Assembly (NCBI GenBank): GCA_036847185.1
Contig: DAIUAM010000007.1
Span: 1 to 64,000 of the forward strand
Direction of reading: 5' to 3'
Source: UBA4738 sp002413305
GTDB taxonomy: Bacteria > Actinomycetota > UBA4738
DNA length: 64,000 nt
Below the pieces are notes generated by a model. That model was given only the letters and a program-made list of their open reading frames with translations, searched no databases and was not told the origin of the DNA. The position numbers were made by a program, and so were the translations under genes. Shown piece after piece: positions 23,991-33,899 of this stretch (positions within the stretch are counted from its first letter, which is position 1; each line of letters starts with the position of its first letter).

Positions 23991-26467
23991 GAAGACTCGG
24001 CTTCCGGATCGGGCGCCGTGGATTACGCCATGCTCCTGGCCGCACGCTTGCCGGGCGCAATCAACCGCCGCCGGGGACCCGGGCGCGAGTGAGGCACCTG
24101 GCCGCCTTGACCGCTGGGCCGCTGCTCGGAGTCGCCAGCATACTCATCGTCCTACGCCAGTTCGCCTTCTCCGGCGGGCTGACCGGGCTCGACGTCCTTC
24201 GTGTGTGGCTACCGACCTACTGCTACCTGGGCAAGACGCTCGCCGCCGGACACATACCCGGATGGAATCCCTACACCCTCGGCGGGGTGCCCTTCGCCGC
24301 CGACCCACAGTCCGGTTGGTTGTACGTCACGCCCATGGTCCTGTTCGCCTCTGCCTCCTGTGGCACCGCCATCCGGTGGATGGTGGTGGTCCAGCCGGTC
24401 CTGGCTGGGCTCGGGATGTTCGCTTTCCTCCGGAGCGAGGGCCTCGGAAGGCCGGCAGCGTCGGTGGGATGTGTGGCCTTCGGCCTGGCCATCGCGACCA
24501 GCGGACTGACCACGTCGCTTCCATTCGCTGCGAGCTTGGCCTGGACGGCAGTTACGCTGGCGGCGTGTTCGAGGTTCGTCCGCGCCGAAACGACTCCCGG
24601 TCGCTTCCTGTGGTGCGCCCTCACCGCGATGGCATGGGGCCAGCTGGCCGCCGCCCACTTCAGCGTCGGGCTGGTGATCGGAACCGGAGCGATCGCGGCT
24701 TACCTCGCCGCCACAGCCGTCGAACTGCGGCAGGCCCCAACCTGGAGTGGATGGCGGACTGCAGGGTGGATCGGGCTGCTCGGTGGATCGCTTGTGTGCG
24801 TCAACCTGGCCTTCCTGCTCCCGCGTTTGGCCTACGTCCCACAGACCAACTTGGGCCAAGGCTACGGGCAGCTCCAGCGTTTGTCCTCATTGCTCGCCGG
24901 GACGAAGCCGATGCCCTTGCGGATTGGATATACCGCCCGGGCAGGGTGGCCACTCAAGCTCGCCACATCTCCGGGCACCCATCTGGGTGCGGTCGCCCTG
25001 GCACTGGCCTTCGGCGGGTTCTGGTCGGCGTCGAAGCGGCTCCGAGGTCTCGCCATCTCTTTCGGGGTGTTCGGCGCGATCTCCTATCTGTTGTCGCTCG
25101 GCGCGGTGGCATCGCGGGTACCGCAGGGCATGCGCAGCTTCCGGGCGTTCGACTTTTACCTGCATGGCCCGAACTGGTTCGGCTACGGGCTGATCCTGGC
25201 CATCGCCGTGCTCGCCGCCCTGGGGACCGAGGCCTGGCTGGAAAAGCACACATGGAGAACGCGGATCTTCATGCTGTCCCCCGGCGTCCTGGTCTGGGGG
25301 CTGGGAGCTTCGATACTCACCTCGCGGCTCGGATCCGTCGCGCTCCTGGGCATCGGGGCCGTCGTCGGGGGTTTCCTCCTGGCCCTGTCCGTCCGTCGCC
25401 CGTGGGTGGGCGGGGGGTTGGCCCTGGTCCTGGCCGGGGAGCTGGTCGCGAACGCCTTTCTCGGGTCGGCGGCAACGGGGTTCCGGGGACTGCCCGCCAA
25501 CCTCACACGCCTCCCCAACGCCACCGTCGACATCGGCCCATACGTTCAAGGAGGGCCCATATCCTCGGCCCTCGCCGCGACGGCCGCCCGAGACGGCAGG
25601 TTCGTCCCGCCACTCACCCCCCTCGGCCCGGTGATCGTTCATGGGCTCCTACTGAACGACGGGCTCCTGTTCCGGTTCGAGTCCGTCGCGGGCTACAACC
25701 CGGTTCAGATCCTGCGGGTCTGGGCGTTCGATCGGGCCGTTCAGCATCGAGCTGTGCGATACAACCGGGAGATCTTCACGGTGCTAACCCCGGCTTCCCT
25801 GGATCTTCTCCAGATCGGGATAGAAGCCTCCCGGGTTCAGGCTCGACCCGCTGGAACTCGCGAACTGGTATCGGGGGGCGGGTGGGCCGCATTCGAGTTG
25901 CCTAGTGCGGCTCCCCGAGCCTCAGTCTTCGACTCGTGGACCGTGCTCTCGGCGGCGGATGGTGCCGCGTATCCGAACGTGGCCCTGGCGAAGCTGACTG
26001 GACCGAGCTTCGATCCCTCCCGGGTGCTGCTCGAACGCCACCCCGATTTCGGTCAGGGGCCCGGCTCCGCTTCCGGCACCAGGGTCTCGCTGCCGGCTAC
26101 CCCGCCGTACGCGGCCGGCTATGTCGAGGAGGGGCCGGAGCGGGCCACCGTCACTGTCCATGCCCGGACTCCGTCCGTGTTGTTGATCCGGAACCCCTGG
26201 GACCCCGACTGGCACGCCACCGTGGATGGGAGGCCCGTCCCGCTACTTCGCGCCGACTACTTCCTGCAAGCCGTGGCGGTCGGGGCGGGCCGCCACACCG
26301 TCGTCCTGGCGTATGACGACCCCTGGATCCGACGGGGTCTGATCGGTTCCGCCGCGTCGGTCGCGCTGCTGCTCGGGGTAGCGGGCGCCCTGCGCTTGCT
26401 GCGGCATCGCCGCGGCCAGCCGGCAGCCTCGCAGCCGCCCGGCTCGGCCCACGACATGGGAACCTGA
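23987..26467 (+). CDS. YfhO-like polytopic membrane protein (first copy)
   Basis: An 826-residue protein with about a dozen membrane helices followed by a C-terminal external domain. The luminal loop near residues 75-115 reads YLGKTLAAGHIPGWNPYTLG then ADPQSGWLYVTP, typical of GT-C-fold glycosyltransferases and YfhO proteins. The C-terminal segment VLLIRNPWDPDWHATVDGRP with YFLQAVAVGAGRHTVVLAY and a last helix matches the YfhO C-terminus. YfhO members are linked to glycosylation of teichoic acids or other envelope lipids. It is paralogous to the next gene. A GTG at 24089 is an alternative start, but ATG 23987 overlaps the small upstream gene. Confidence 0.72.
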   Translation: MRRLGFRIGRRGLRHAPGRTLAGRNQPPPGTRARVRHLAALTAGPLLGVASILIVLRQFAFSGGLTGLDVLRVWLPTYCYLGKTLAAGHIPGWNPYTLGGVPFAADPQSGWLYVTPMVLFASASCGTAIRWMVVVQPVLAGLGMFAFLRSEGLGRPAASVGCVAFGLAIATSGLTTSLPFAASLAWTAVTLAACSRFVRAETTPGRFLWCALTAMAWGQLAAAHFSVGLVIGTGAIAAYLAATAVELRQAPTWSGWRTAGWIGLLGGSLVCVNLAFLLPRLAYVPQTNLGQGYGQLQRLSSLLAGTKPMPLRIGYTARAGWPLKLATSPGTHLGAVALALAFGGFWSASKRLRGLAISFGVFGAISYLLSLGAVASRVPQGMRSFRAFDFYLHGPNWFGYGLILAIAVLAALGTEAWLEKHTWRTRIFMLSPGVLVWGLGASILTSRLGSVALLGIGAVVGGFLLALSVRRPWVGGGLALVLAGELVANAFLGSAATGFRGLPANLTRLPNATVDIGPYVQGGPISSALAATAARDGRFVPPLTPLGPVIVHGLLLNDGLLFRFESVAGYNPVQILRVWAFDRAVQHRAVRYNREIFTVLTPASLDLLQIGIEASRVQARPAGTRELVSGGGWAAFELPSAAPRASVFDSWTVLSAADGAAYPNVALAKLTGPSFDPSRVLLERHPDFGQGPGSASGTRVSLPATPPYAAGYVEEGPERATVTVHARTPSVLLIRNPWDPDWHATVDGRPVPLLRADYFLQAVAVGAGRHTVVLAYDDPWIRRGLIGSAASVALLLGVAGALRLLRHRRGQPAASQPPGSAHDMGT

Positions 26468-28906
26468 ATGTCCTCGGATCAGGATGCACCCCATCGACGA
26501 GCTCCCCGAGGCCTCATGTATCGCTCCCTGCCATCGCTGGGTGGCGCGGCGCTCATCGTCCTCGGTGTACTGATCGTCCTCCACGACTTCGCCTTCGGAG
26601 GCAAGATCAGCTCTCAGCACGTTGACCTGCTGTCGTCGTCGCTGCCGAATTACTGCTTCATGGGGAAGACCCTTGCGGCCGGGCATCTGCCCTCCTGGAA
26701 TCCATACACGATGGGTGGAGTCCCCGCCACAGCCGACCCGCAGTCGGGATGGATGTATCTCCCGGCCATGCTGCTGTTCGCTGTGCTGCCATGCGGGGTG
26801 GCGATGTCGTGGTTCATCGTCATCCAACCGATCCTGGCTGGACTCGGGGTGTACTGGTTCTTGAGATCAGAGGATATGTCAAGGCCCTCCGCCTCGATGG
26901 GAGGGGTGGTCCTTGCCCTCGCGACCGCAGGCTCGAGGATCATCGTCGATCCGCCGTTCGCCGGGCTGGTGCCCTGGACGGCTCTCCTCCTCGCGGCGGC
27001 GTCGCGATGCTTTCGCGCCTCGAACTGGCGCGGGCGCCTGATCTGGGTGGCTCTGACCGCCGTTTGTTGGGGGCAGCTCAGCGCGGCGTTTCTGGGAAGC
27101 GGCGCCGCACTGGGCACCGCCGCCTTGCTCTTGTATGGAGCAGCCCGCACCATCGTGGACATTCGTTCGGGACGTCTTCAGGTCCGGGACTCACTGGTCC
27201 TGTGGGTCATCCTCTTGACGGCGCTTCCCCTCGTGAACCTCGCCTACTTCCTCCCGCTCATCGCCCACTACCAGGCGACTACGTTCGCTCTTGGCTACAC
27301 ACGACTCCTCCAGTTGGGGGCCCGCCTGACCGGATCGCACGTGCGGGTCCCCATCATCGGCACCGCTCGAAAGCCCGTCTGGCCGATCAAGATGGCCGTC
27401 CCTCCCGGCATCTATATCGGCGGCGTGGCGCTGCTCCTCACATTCGCCGGCTGGTGGTGGCGTGGGCACGGGTATCTGATCGCCGCTGTCTCCGCATTCG
27501 GGCTGCTGAGCTTCCTGGCGACACTGAAGGCTGTCGCTTTGGCCATTCCGGCGCCTCTTCGATCCTGGCCATTGGCGGATATCTACTTTCATGCCCCTCT
27601 GCGGTTCGGCTACGGAGTCCTGCCCGCTTCGGCTGCCGCCTCCGCCCTTGGACTCGAGGCTTGGCGACACGCGGGGTCGAACCGGAACCGAGTTCTCATG
27701 CTCATTCCGGGCGCGTCGGTTTGGTGCCTGTTACCGGTCGTGCTGCCTGGGAGCCCGTTCAGGTGGACCGGCCTCTTCGTTGCAGGAGTAGTCATCGGGA
27801 CGATTGGCTTGGTCCTGTCCGCGCGCTTCCCCGGCGTGGTGTTGCTGATTCCGCTGCTGCTGGCCGTCGAGCTGGGGATGACGGACACCCAGGCGCAACG
27901 GCTCGACTCGCGCGCCAACGGTGTCGACGGGCCGGTGCTGGCGCCAACGGTGAACGCCTCGGCATATCTTCACCCGGGTCCGTTCGTTGGCGAGATCAAG
28001 GCGGGAAACTCGGCTCGCTTTATGAGCCTCGACCGAGATATCGCAGGAAGCCGCGGGTATCTTCCTGATCAAACCCCGGATGATTGGGGGCTCCTGGCGA
28101 ATCAGCGAGGTGAACTGTTTGGGCTCCAGGACGTCCAGGGCTACAACACCGTTCAGCTGCGCCGATTCTGGACATTCGTCCGATCAGTCAGTCCAATCCC
28201 ACTCGAATACAACTCTGCGGTATTCGCCGATCCTCCCCCCATCGCCCTCAACCTCCTCCAGATCGGGTGGGTCGTCGGCCCAGCCCGCCAGTTCCCGCTT
28301 TCCGGGACAAGGAGGGTAGCCCGTGACGGCGATTGGGCCCTGTACCGACTCCAGCGCGTCCCGGGCAGGTCCTCCGTCGTTAGTTCGTGGACGGAAACGT
28401 CCGACTCGGGCACCGCGCTCCGCCTGATCCTCAGCGCCGCATTCGACCCGGCGAGGACGGCCGTTGTCGAGGGCCGGGCGCCCGCACCTCCCCTCCACGC
28501 TGGCCGGGCCGGCACATCGACGTTCGAATCGCTGGGACAAGGTGCTGCGCGGATCGTGGTTGACACCCGAGCCCCCGGGGTCCTGGTCGTGCGCAACCCC
28601 TACGACCCGGGCTGGCGCGCGACGATCGATGGGCGCCCGGTCGGAGTATTGCCCACCGATTACCTTCTCCAAGGGGTCCTCGTTCCTGCCGGACACCACG
28701 TGGTGCTTCTTCAGTACGAGGACGCTTCAGTCCGGAACGGCCTGGCTGGTTCGGGCCTGAGCATCGGAATCTTGCTCGGAGCGGCGTTTGTGCTGGGACG
28801 AAGGGAGAAGCTCCGGGCCCAGGGAACCGATGAACCCAGCTTGGAGGACGACCCGGATGGAACCACGAGCGTCGGTGCTGGCCACCCCGCGAGACGGCGC
28901 GGTTGA
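26468..28906 (+). CDS. YfhO-like polytopic membrane protein (second copy)
   Basis: An 812-residue paralog of the preceding gene, beginning with ATG directly after its stop. It shares YCFMGKTLAAGHLPSWNPYT, ADPQSGWMYLPAML, the central FDxxLHGP-type loop (here YFHAPLRFGYG) and the C-terminal VLVVRNPYDPGWRATIDGRP with YLLQGVLVPAGHHVVLLQY. About eleven to thirteen helices are expected. The two proteins likely act on the same lipid-linked glycan, possibly as a pair. The final 40 residues are hydrophilic and charged. Its 3' end overlaps the next gene by 50 bases. Confidence 0.72.
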   Translation: MSSDQDAPHRRAPRGLMYRSLPSLGGAALIVLGVLIVLHDFAFGGKISSQHVDLLSSSLPNYCFMGKTLAAGHLPSWNPYTMGGVPATADPQSGWMYLPAMLLFAVLPCGVAMSWFIVIQPILAGLGVYWFLRSEDMSRPSASMGGVVLALATAGSRIIVDPPFAGLVPWTALLLAAASRCFRASNWRGRLIWVALTAVCWGQLSAAFLGSGAALGTAALLLYGAARTIVDIRSGRLQVRDSLVLWVILLTALPLVNLAYFLPLIAHYQATTFALGYTRLLQLGARLTGSHVRVPIIGTARKPVWPIKMAVPPGIYIGGVALLLTFAGWWWRGHGYLIAAVSAFGLLSFLATLKAVALAIPAPLRSWPLADIYFHAPLRFGYGVLPASAAASALGLEAWRHAGSNRNRVLMLIPGASVWCLLPVVLPGSPFRWTGLFVAGVVIGTIGLVLSARFPGVVLLIPLLLAVELGMTDTQAQRLDSRANGVDGPVLAPTVNASAYLHPGPFVGEIKAGNSARFMSLDRDIAGSRGYLPDQTPDDWGLLANQRGELFGLQDVQGYNTVQLRRFWTFVRSVSPIPLEYNSAVFADPPPIALNLLQIGWVVGPARQFPLSGTRRVARDGDWALYRLQRVPGRSSVVSSWTETSDSGTALRLILSAAFDPARTAVVEGRAPAPPLHAGRAGTSTFESLGQGAARIVVDTRAPGVLVVRNPYDPGWRATIDGRPVGVLPTDYLLQGVLVPAGHHVVLLQYEDASVRNGLAGSGLSIGILLGAAFVLGRREKLRAQGTDEPSLEDDPDGTTSVGAGHPARRRG

Positions 28907-30749
28907 CAGCCCGGATCGTCCACGCCGCGATTGCAACTGGTGGCGGTTGCCGGTCTCGTCGTGCATCCTTCTCGTGAATATGTCCGAGCCAAGGCTGCCC
29001 CAGCCAGCACTGGTACCTGCGACTCGCCGTCTGCTCGGGGGCCGATGGGCCAGCCGACCCCTGGGCAGGTCCAGGCAGGCGTTGATCGCCTTCATGATCT
29101 ATCTGCTTATCTCAGTGTTGCTTTTTGGCGTCCCTCTCTTCCCTCATTTCACGTCGACGTCCCTCTCGTTCTCAGACCGGGACCCCAAGTTCTTCATCTG
29201 GGCCCTTGTGTGGTGGCCACATGCAGTTGCGCATGGGATGATTCCGTTCCGGAGCACAGCAGTCTGGGCGCCTGCCAACTACAACATGGCCTGGACCACC
29301 GGCGTGCCAGGGCCCAGCCTTGTCGTGTCGCCGATCACCGCAGCGATGGGCCCCGTGGCGGCCTACAACGTGGTCGCGCTCCTCGCTGCGCCGCTCTCGG
29401 GTTGGTCCACATATCTTCTGTGCCGCAGGGTCGTCGACTCGTTTTGGTGCAGCGCGGCCGGCGGATTCTTCTTCGGCTTCTCGACGTATCTTGTGGCGCA
29501 GCTCAGGTCGCACATGAACCTGTACCTCGTCTTCTTGGTGCCGCTCTCTGCATACCTGTTCGTGCGCAGGATCGACGGGAGCCTCTCGGCAAGAATGTTC
29601 GTCGCTCTTCTCACCCTGGCCCTCACCTTCCAGTTCCTCACCTCAACGGAGATCTTCGCGACGATGACGATGATGGGAGCTTTGGGGGTTGCACTATGGT
29701 TCCCTCTAGCCGACGCGGAGATTCGGCGCCGGCTACTCCGCACGCTCGGACTGGTTGCCGTGGCGTACGCATTCACGACGATGATCGTCAGTCCGTATCT
29801 GTACTACGCGTTCGCCTACGGCTACCAGACCGCAAGGGTGCACCCGAAAGGCATCGACGTGCTGAATCTGGTTATCCCAACCCGGGTTACCGCCATCGGG
29901 GGGGGTTGGTTCCACGCGATCGCTGCCCGGTTCGAGAGCAACGACGCGGAACGGGGAGGGTACGTCGGCATCCCAATCCTCATGCTGGTCGGCCTTTTCG
30001 TTATCGGTGCATGGCGCAGCCGGTTGGGTCGCGTCCTCCTCGGCTTCTTCTCGGGCGGCCTGATCGTTGCCATGGGGACGACCCTGCTGGCGCAGGGTCA
30101 CCGAACGCTGACGCTCCCGTGGCAGTTCCTGTCGAAGCTGCCGATCCTCGGCTTCGTCCAGCCACTCCGATTCATGCTGTACGTCTGGCTGGCAGTAGCC
30201 ATCATGGTGGCTGTCACTCTCAGAAGCGGAGGAGGACGGTGGCTCGCCGCCCGCTGGTGCCTCGTCGTCCTGGCTGCCGTAGCAGTGCTCCCCAACGTCT
30301 TCGCGGGGTACTGGCACACGCGGTTGATCCAACCGGCGTTCTTCCAAGATGGCGCGTATCGGGAAGCCTTGCGTTCCGGGGAGATTATCGTCCTTGTCGA
30401 TACCCTCGGAGACTCAATGTTGTTTCAAGCTCAATCCCATATGTACTACCGGATGGCCGGTGGTTACACGGGATACCTTCACCCATGCGGCTTCCAAGGT
30501 AGGGCGCTCGCGTATCGCCTAGCTGGAGGCAAGGTCGGCCCACAGGACATCAACCGGGTCCAGATGTTCCTCGAAGAACATGACGTGGCAGCGATTGTAC
30601 TCACCCCCCGAGGCATTCGGGTAGGCCTCAGCATGGTGCGTCTGCTCCGCGCGATGCGCCTACCCGGTCGCACGGTGGACGGCACGCTGGTCTACTCGGT
30701 GCCAGGCATCCACTCCGACCGGGCTCCTCCGACGCTCCAGCACTGCTGA
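28857..30749 (+). CDS. Polytopic membrane protein, GT-C glycosyltransferase-like
   Basis: A 630-residue protein with about 40 cytoplasmic residues, then ten or more membrane helices (FMIYLLISVLLFGVPLFP, FVALLTLALTFQFLTS, LGLVAVAYAFTTMIVSPYLY and others). The first loop has SFSDRDPKFFIWALVWWP, whose acidic pair after the first helix is the common GT-C catalytic position. The C-terminal 130 residues are soluble. It resembles the two YfhO-like genes only in layout. ATG at 28857 was chosen for a GGAGG site (28843-28847) nine bases upstream; it overlaps the previous gene by 50 bases. ATG at 28980 would give 589 residues. Confidence 0.65.
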   Translation: MEPRASVLATPRDGAVDSPDRPRRDCNWWRLPVSSCILLVNMSEPRLPQPALVPATRRLLGGRWASRPLGRSRQALIAFMIYLLISVLLFGVPLFPHFTSTSLSFSDRDPKFFIWALVWWPHAVAHGMIPFRSTAVWAPANYNMAWTTGVPGPSLVVSPITAAMGPVAAYNVVALLAAPLSGWSTYLLCRRVVDSFWCSAAGGFFFGFSTYLVAQLRSHMNLYLVFLVPLSAYLFVRRIDGSLSARMFVALLTLALTFQFLTSTEIFATMTMMGALGVALWFPLADAEIRRRLLRTLGLVAVAYAFTTMIVSPYLYYAFAYGYQTARVHPKGIDVLNLVIPTRVTAIGGGWFHAIAARFESNDAERGGYVGIPILMLVGLFVIGAWRSRLGRVLLGFFSGGLIVAMGTTLLAQGHRTLTLPWQFLSKLPILGFVQPLRFMLYVWLAVAIMVAVTLRSGGGRWLAARWCLVVLAAVAVLPNVFAGYWHTRLIQPAFFQDGAYREALRSGEIIVLVDTLGDSMLFQAQSHMYYRMAGGYTGYLHPCGFQGRALAYRLAGGKVGPQDINRVQMFLEEHDVAAIVLTPRGIRVGLSMVRLLRAMRLPGRTVDGTLVYSVPGIHSDRAPPTLQHC

Positions 30750-30831
30750 TCCGGCCTCAGACCCTACCCAGTTCAGGAAGCTCGGCAGCGACGCACTCGT
30801 GGAGGACGAACCGGTGCTGCCGGCGATGCCG

Positions 30832-30837
30832 TAGCAT
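30832..30837 (+). promoter_or_regulatory. Candidate -10 element before the coiled-coil methyltransferase
   Basis: TAGCAT lies 67 bases before the GTG at 30905 in a 155-base gap. No clear -35. The rest of the gap shows only the strong ribosome site GGAGGAGG just before the start. Confidence 0.25.
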
Positions 30838-30904
30838 GACGCGGTCCCGCTGGGAACCCGAGACGATCAACGACGAACGTTCCTGAACCCCCGGAGGAGG
30901 CCAC

Positions 30905-31891
30905 GTGAGCCGGACTGGCGGAACCCCCGAACGCCGCAGGCTCCAGGGGCTGAGGAGCCGGCTGGCCAGGATGGCCCTCGTCTACGAGGAGCGGGACCGC
31001 GAAGCCCGGGACCGTCATCGTGAGGTGACGGAGCTCGAGGAGAGGATCGCGGCCCGGTTCGAACGGGACGTGCGGCCGTTCGTCGAGCTCCGGGCAGAGC
31101 TCGAACGGGTGCGGCGGGAGAACGCGGCGGTCCTCCGGCTGGTCTCCGAGGCGAAGGATCCTCCCGGCGGCCCCGGCCCGGAACGACCTCCGTCCAACCG
31201 CCTGTCGCGTGGTCAACTCTTCGAGGAGATCGAATGGGGCGGGCGCGATGACCTCAAGGCGAAGGTGTCCGGCTACGTCGACCTCTTCCGAGGGCACGAG
31301 CCGATCGTGGATCTGGGATGCGGCCGCGGGGAGTTCATCGAGCTCGCGGCGCAGAGCGGCTTCGCGGCCTACGGCATCGATAGCGACCCGGCGGCGCTGG
31401 CCGACGGGCAGCGCCTGGGCCTCGACCTCCGCCAGGGGGAGTTGTTCGAACACCTCGCCGGACTCGCGGAGGGCTCCATGGGCGGGTTGTTCTGCTCCCA
31501 GGTGGTCGAACACCTCCCGCCCGAGCTGATCCCGAGGATGATGGAGGAGATCGCCCGGGTCCTCGGCCCGGGCGGGGTGACGGTGGTGGTGACGGCCAAC
31601 CCCGCCACGTTCTCCACCCACGTGCAGAGCTTCTGGCGGGACCCCACGCACATCCGTCCGGTCCCCGACGTCTCCCTTTCGTTCGCCGCCCGCACGGCCG
31701 GCCTGATGGTACGGGAGGTGATCTACAGCTCGTGGCCCCCGGAGAGCGAACGCCTCCAGAGGATCGACACGCACCTCGACCACCCGGAGGTCAGGGCCGT
31801 GGCGGCGCGAACCAACGAAGCGATCGACAAGCTCAACCATCTCCTGTATGGGCCCGAGGACTACGCGGTGGTGGCCGTCAAGCCGGCGTGA
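30905..31891 (+). CDS. SAM methyltransferase with N-terminal coiled coil
   Basis: A 328-residue protein. Residues 10-75 are highly charged and heptad-like (LRSRLARMALVYEERDREAR, then RAELERVRRENAAVLRLVSE), predicting a coiled coil. The methyltransferase domain starts near 100; motif I, IVDLGCGRGEFIEL, is at 135-148, then YGIDSDP, and FCSQVVEHLPPELIPRMMEE. FWRDPTHIRPVPDVSLSFAA near 240 is typical of methyltransferases in O-antigen or glycan chain-termination gene clusters. The GTG start follows GGAGGAGG by four bases. Location just after the glycan membrane genes supports an envelope role. Confidence 0.75.
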   Translation: MSRTGGTPERRRLQGLRSRLARMALVYEERDREARDRHREVTELEERIAARFERDVRPFVELRAELERVRRENAAVLRLVSEAKDPPGGPGPERPPSNRLSRGQLFEEIEWGGRDDLKAKVSGYVDLFRGHEPIVDLGCGRGEFIELAAQSGFAAYGIDSDPAALADGQRLGLDLRQGELFEHLAGLAEGSMGGLFCSQVVEHLPPELIPRMMEEIARVLGPGGVTVVVTANPATFSTHVQSFWRDPTHIRPVPDVSLSFAARTAGLMVREVIYSSWPPESERLQRIDTHLDHPEVRAVAARTNEAIDKLNHLLYGPEDYAVVAVKPA

Positions 31892-31920
31892 GCCGGACTT
31901 CGGTGTCGGCCCTTCGGCTC
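31890..31920. terminator. Hairpin between convergent genes
   Basis: GAGCCG (31890-31895) pairs with CGGCTC (31915-31920), with a second inner pairing of CCGgAC and GTgtCGG. It spans the 27-base gap between the methyltransferase and the VWA gene, where a bidirectional terminator would be expected. No T-run is present. Confidence 0.35.
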
Positions 31921-33847
31921 AGGACGCGCGCCGGGTCACGTAGTCGCGGACCACGAACCGATCGAGGCCCTCGCCGGCGGTCTGGAACACGCGCCCCCCG
32001 GTCAGCCGGGCCAGCCGCTCCATGAACCGCTGCAACCCCTGGGTGTCCTCCAGCATGAACACGTTGATGGTCACCCCGGCGCGGGCCAGGCGCATGGCCT
32101 CGGACAGCGTCCGATGGATCGTCTCGGGGACGGGCGGCCACGAGAAGAACACCTCGTCGCCTTCGAGGTGCGCGGTGGGTTCGCCGTCGGTGACCATGAT
32201 GACCTGCTTGGAGGCCCGGGGGTGGTCGGCCAACAGGCGCCCGGCGAGGTTGAACGCGTGCTGCATGTTCGTCCCGTACACGCGCTCCCAGCCCGCAGCG
32301 GTCAGGTCCTCGGGCTGCATGCGGCGGGCGTAGTCGCTGAACCCGATCAGGTACAGGTGGTCCTGCGGGTAGCGGCCCTCGATCAGCGCGTGCAGGGCCA
32401 GGGCCATCTTCTTCGCGGGGAGCCAGTGGCCCCGGAGCGGCATGGAGAACGAGAGGTCGAGCAGCAGCGCGGTGGCGGTCTCGGTCCGGGTCTCCGATTC
32501 GACCAGTTCGAAGTCGTCGGGGTGCAGGCGGAGCGTGGACGACGCCCCGCCGCGGACCACCGCGTTGAACACGGTCTTCTGCACGGCGATCTGCCCGCTG
32601 TCGCCGAACCTCCACGGGCGGGTCTGTCCGGTGGGCTCGGCCAGCCCGCCGTGGCTGCGCGCGTCGTGTGCGCCCTCCCGGTCCCGGCGGAGCTCTTCGA
32701 ACACCTTGATCAGGACCCGTTCGCCGAGCTTGCGGGCGCCCCGCGGCGTGACCTGGAGCCGCCCGTTCGCCCGGGTGACCAGGCCGGCCTGCTCCAGGGC
32801 GCGCTCGACCTCCTTCAGCTTGCGGAGGTCGCGGACGGCGTCCTCCCCGAGCGTCCGCCGGAGGCGTTCCTCGTCCACGTCGTCGATCGACGCGCCGGCG
32901 TAGTCGGCCCGCATCGCCCGGTCGAGGTCCTCGTAGTCGGAGAGGCGCTCGAGCGCGTCGACGGCGGCCTGCATGGGCATGGCCTCCTCGCCGCCCGCCA
33001 GCGCAGGCTCGTCCCACGGCATCTGGGGGAACAGGTCGCCCAGGGACTGCGCCAGCCGGTCCACCTGGAAGGCCAGGTCGAGGTCCTCCAGCACCTGCCA
33101 GGACAGCGCCTCGAGTTCGGCCCGCTGCTCGGGCGACATCGACGCCAGCAGCCGGGACAGCGCGGCCATCCGCCGCGCCATCTGCTCGAGCAGCTCGTCC
33201 AGGCTCCGCGGGTTCTCGGGGAAGAAGTCACCGTGTCGCTGCATGAATCCGGGGAAGTCGAAGGGCTCACCGGCGTCGCGGGCCTCGATCATCCGGTTCA
33301 GCTCCGCCAGCATGTCCTTGAACCGCTCGAGCTCCTCGGGCGACAGCGAACGCAGTCCCTGGGCCATGTTCCGGAAGTACGAACCCATCACCTGTTCGCG
33401 CAGCCACTCCATGAGCTCGTCGAACTTCCGCTGCGCCTCGGGATCGGCGAACCGGTAGTCCTTCAGCTCCTGGATCTGGCCGGCCGGGTCGGGGGGGAGC
33501 GAATCCAGGAACTGCTCGGCCAAGCGGGCACTGTCCTCGGCCTGGAAGCTCAGCGTCCGCCGCTCCTGCTCGAGGAGCTCCTCCAGCCGCTCCTGGACCT
33601 CCTGTAGGGGGCCTTCGAGGTTCAGGCGCTCCTGCTCGCGGCGCCGACGTTCCCGCAGGCGTGCCCGGAGGGCGTCCAGCCCGTTGAACCTCCCCCGCAT
33701 CCCCTGGCGCATCATCCGGGACAGCGCGCTCTCCAGCCCCTGGCCCGCCAGCAGTTCGTCGCCCATCTGCTCGAGCAGGTCCCCCGCGTTCAGGTCGGGC
33801 CCGAGCGGGTCCTGGGTGTTGTCCCAGCGCGAGTAGCGGATGCGCAT
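31919..33847 (-). CDS. VWA-domain protein (CoxE/ChlD-like partner of a MoxR-type ATPase)
   Basis: A 642-residue soluble protein. The first 400 residues are helical and very charged (LRERRRREQERLNLE, LEELLEQERRTLSFQ), with coiled-coil character. The C-terminal von Willebrand A domain carries the metal-ion site LLLDLSFSMPLRG (DxSxS, near residue 463) and VTDGEPTAHLEG (near 551). Such proteins act with MoxR/ChlI-type AAA ATPases to remodel or insert metals into target proteins. The likely partner lies at 44621-46063, 11 kb away, which is an unusual separation. ATG at 33847 was chosen; the open frame runs on but crosses into the divergent gene. Confidence 0.78.
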   Translation of the reverse strand: MRIRYSRWDNTQDPLGPDLNAGDLLEQMGDELLAGQGLESALSRMMRQGMRGRFNGLDALRARLRERRRREQERLNLEGPLQEVQERLEELLEQERRTLSFQAEDSARLAEQFLDSLPPDPAGQIQELKDYRFADPEAQRKFDELMEWLREQVMGSYFRNMAQGLRSLSPEELERFKDMLAELNRMIEARDAGEPFDFPGFMQRHGDFFPENPRSLDELLEQMARRMAALSRLLASMSPEQRAELEALSWQVLEDLDLAFQVDRLAQSLGDLFPQMPWDEPALAGGEEAMPMQAAVDALERLSDYEDLDRAMRADYAGASIDDVDEERLRRTLGEDAVRDLRKLKEVERALEQAGLVTRANGRLQVTPRGARKLGERVLIKVFEELRRDREGAHDARSHGGLAEPTGQTRPWRFGDSGQIAVQKTVFNAVVRGGASSTLRLHPDDFELVESETRTETATALLLDLSFSMPLRGHWLPAKKMALALHALIEGRYPQDHLYLIGFSDYARRMQPEDLTAAGWERVYGTNMQHAFNLAGRLLADHPRASKQVIMVTDGEPTAHLEGDEVFFSWPPVPETIHRTLSEAMRLARAGVTINVFMLEDTQGLQRFMERLARLTGGRVFQTAGEGLDRFVVRDYVTRRAS

Positions 33848-33899
33848 CTCTCCCCAGGGTACGCCCTCGATGCCGGACGCTTGTACGACAATGGCTCGC

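Noticed and set aside
32114..33607. A 497-codon plus-strand frame opposite the VWA gene
   Set aside because: It is antisense to a well-supported gene and is rich in His, Gln, Leu and Val as expected from reversed charged-helix codons.
33840..33899. Upstream ATG for the cyclase fusion
   Set aside because: It would overlap the start of the divergent VWA gene and adds a peptide without family resemblance. The ATGs at 33891 or 33900 leave room for a promoter.
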